A stretch of 64,000 bases of DNA from Ypsolopha sequella (taxonomy: Eukaryota > Arthropoda > Insecta > Lepidoptera > Ypsolophidae), in the NCBI GenBank assembly GCA_934047225.1, contig OW203991.1:6696001-6760000 (forward strand). Direction: 5' to 3'. The notes below the pieces were generated by a model, which worked only from the letters and a program-made list of their open reading frames with translations, made no database searches and had not been told where the DNA came from. Position 1 is the first letter of the stretch. Each line of letters starts with the position of its first letter. Made by a program: the position numbers and the translations under genes. Of this stretch, positions 62,501 to 64,000 are shown piece by piece.

Positions 62501-64000
62501 AAATTATTACTTAGACGATAATAAAGCATGGGGTTATGATAGTGATCTTTGCCATAATAGCAGTTAGTATAATTTCCTAACTTATGTTATGATTCCCCTA
62601 GAATTAACGTTAATTACTGTAAAAGCAAATGGACTTTATGGGGCAGCCGGGTAGGTAGACAATGGTATAATATTTATTTCCCTTCATGACATAATTCTCT
62701 CCTGTCTTGTATTTTTTATCTCTTTATTCAATATAAGTATCTCTTTATTCAGTATATGCTTACTTTTTACAATTAGTTGTTATAACTAATATTACGAAAA
62801 AAAAAGACATAATCTTGCTAAGTTTCTTGCCCTTCTTCTTAGCAAGACTAATCGAATGGGCGGAGGGGAATGGGGAATATTCGACTTTATTATCGTGGTC
62901 TGGGAAGCAACTGTGTCTGTGTATTTCTCATATCTAAAACACGGCCAGCACACGGCCCCGATTCCACATTTGAGAATTTCAATGCGATTAGTGGCGATTA
63001 TCCCGTTTTTGACACTTTTCAAAATCATTTTAATTCATGAAATTGTGATACTTTAAGTCAGAAAAATTAAAGGTTCAATACGCAATACCTGCTTTGTTCA
63101 ATCGCTTTTTTATCGTTTTGTAAAAAAATTACATAACAGGTATTAATTGCAGGTCATTAAAGAAAAGGTAAGTATTTTAATCCATACTTTCTAAAATTTC
63201 ATTGTAGAAAACGTAAAAAACGCGCGCTTTTGATGTTTCGGTTGTCGTAACAGTCACGGCTCGGAGTGCGCTATTTTTAAACAATTATGAAACGTCATAG
63301 AGTTCAGTTTTAATTGATGCAAAATGAGGTGCTTATTGTCATGACTAACCGGCCCTTAGCGAGATTTTCTCAAATCAGAAACTGGGCTTTAGTATTTCCT
63401 AAGTAACAAGTATTTCTGTAATTTGTTTTTTTATTCACTGAAACAATTTTTGTCGCTTGTTTTCCGCTCGAGAAGTGGGTGTAACAGAAAATGTACAAGT
63501 AGAAAAGAAGAAATTATATTAATATACTTTTGCCTACTTACTTTATACTTTTTCCACCCACGCATAACCCATTTAGTTATAAATTTCCGATAACAACTTT
63601 TTATTTTTTCTCCGGGCTTATTTTACTAGCCAACTACCCTAAAACCAATTCAATGGAATATTTTACGCAGGTAAAAGAAAAAGTAAAAATTGCATCAGTA
63701 TCTGTCCAGTGGTTCTAAAGTTTTAAGCCTACATCTGGACAGACAGACAAGAAATTTTGCAAAGCAAATCTACTATACATATACAGGGTGTAAAAATATC
63801 TTTTAACAAAACCACATAATGTAATGATCATACTGAACAACTCTCTGAAGAAAAATACAAGCGCAAAGAAGAAATTAACTTTAACTCGCGGGAGGAAAGT
63901 TTATTTTAGAACGCTGCGCTTTAACAGCTGTTTCACGGACAACGCTGCCACAAAAAACGCCCGTATCTCGGTGCGTTAGGGTTCACGCATTTTTGTTTGA
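62501..64000. other. Unassigned sequence to window end
   Basis: Only the family A fragment at 62785-62870 was recognised. ACAGGGTGTAAAAATATC at 63785 may start another TA-flanked element that continues past the window. Confidence 0.45.
62785..62870 (+). repeat. Dispersed repeat family A, short fragment
   Basis: AGACATAATCTTGCTAAGTT, CTTGCCCTTCTTCTTAGCA and ATCGAATGGGCGGAGG match 36050-36115. The match stops soon after. Confidence 0.6.

Overview
This window is insect nuclear DNA, most likely from a moth or butterfly. It is AT-rich, intron-rich and crowded with transposon remains. The lepidopteran guess rests on the repeat content: Helitron-type copies ending in a GC-rich hairpin plus CTAGT, many short inverted-repeat elements with TA or 8-bp target duplications, and LINE copies with ATAATA tails. 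No bacterial-style gene organisation, tRNA, rRNA or CRISPR array was seen.

One host gene can be reconstructed. It fills the left 38 kb on the minus strand (coding 37988 down to 3196). Twenty-two coding exons join with consistent reading phase into a predicted protein of about 1489 residues: signal peptide; four rounds of WAP, thyroglobulin type-1 (TG1) and antistasin-like modules, three of them followed by a lustrin-like Cys-rich module; one Kunitz domain; two more TG1 domains separated by an acidic linker; an unassigned membrane-proximal region; one transmembrane helix; and a short proline-rich cytoplasmic tail. Every recognised extracellular module belongs to a family rich in protease inhibitors, so the product looks like a cell-surface multi-headed inhibitor or adhesion molecule. 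This function is inferred. I do not assign a gene symbol.

The introns hold most of the mobile DNA in that half. Intron 20 carries a LINE with uninterrupted ORF1 and ORF2 in the same orientation as the gene. Other introns hold truncated LINEs (one with four 129-bp tandem copies), hAT-type short elements with exact 8-bp target duplications, mariner-like relics, a relic THAP-domain exon and four tandem 68-bp hairpin units.

From 38 kb to 64 kb I find no supportable host gene. That half consists of short palindromic elements, Helitron-type copies, LINE 3' ends, two multi-copy dispersed families and AT-rich unique sequence. It is probably upstream flank or a long 5' intron, because the first coding exon is preceded by what looks like a splice acceptor, so untranslated exons may lie there.
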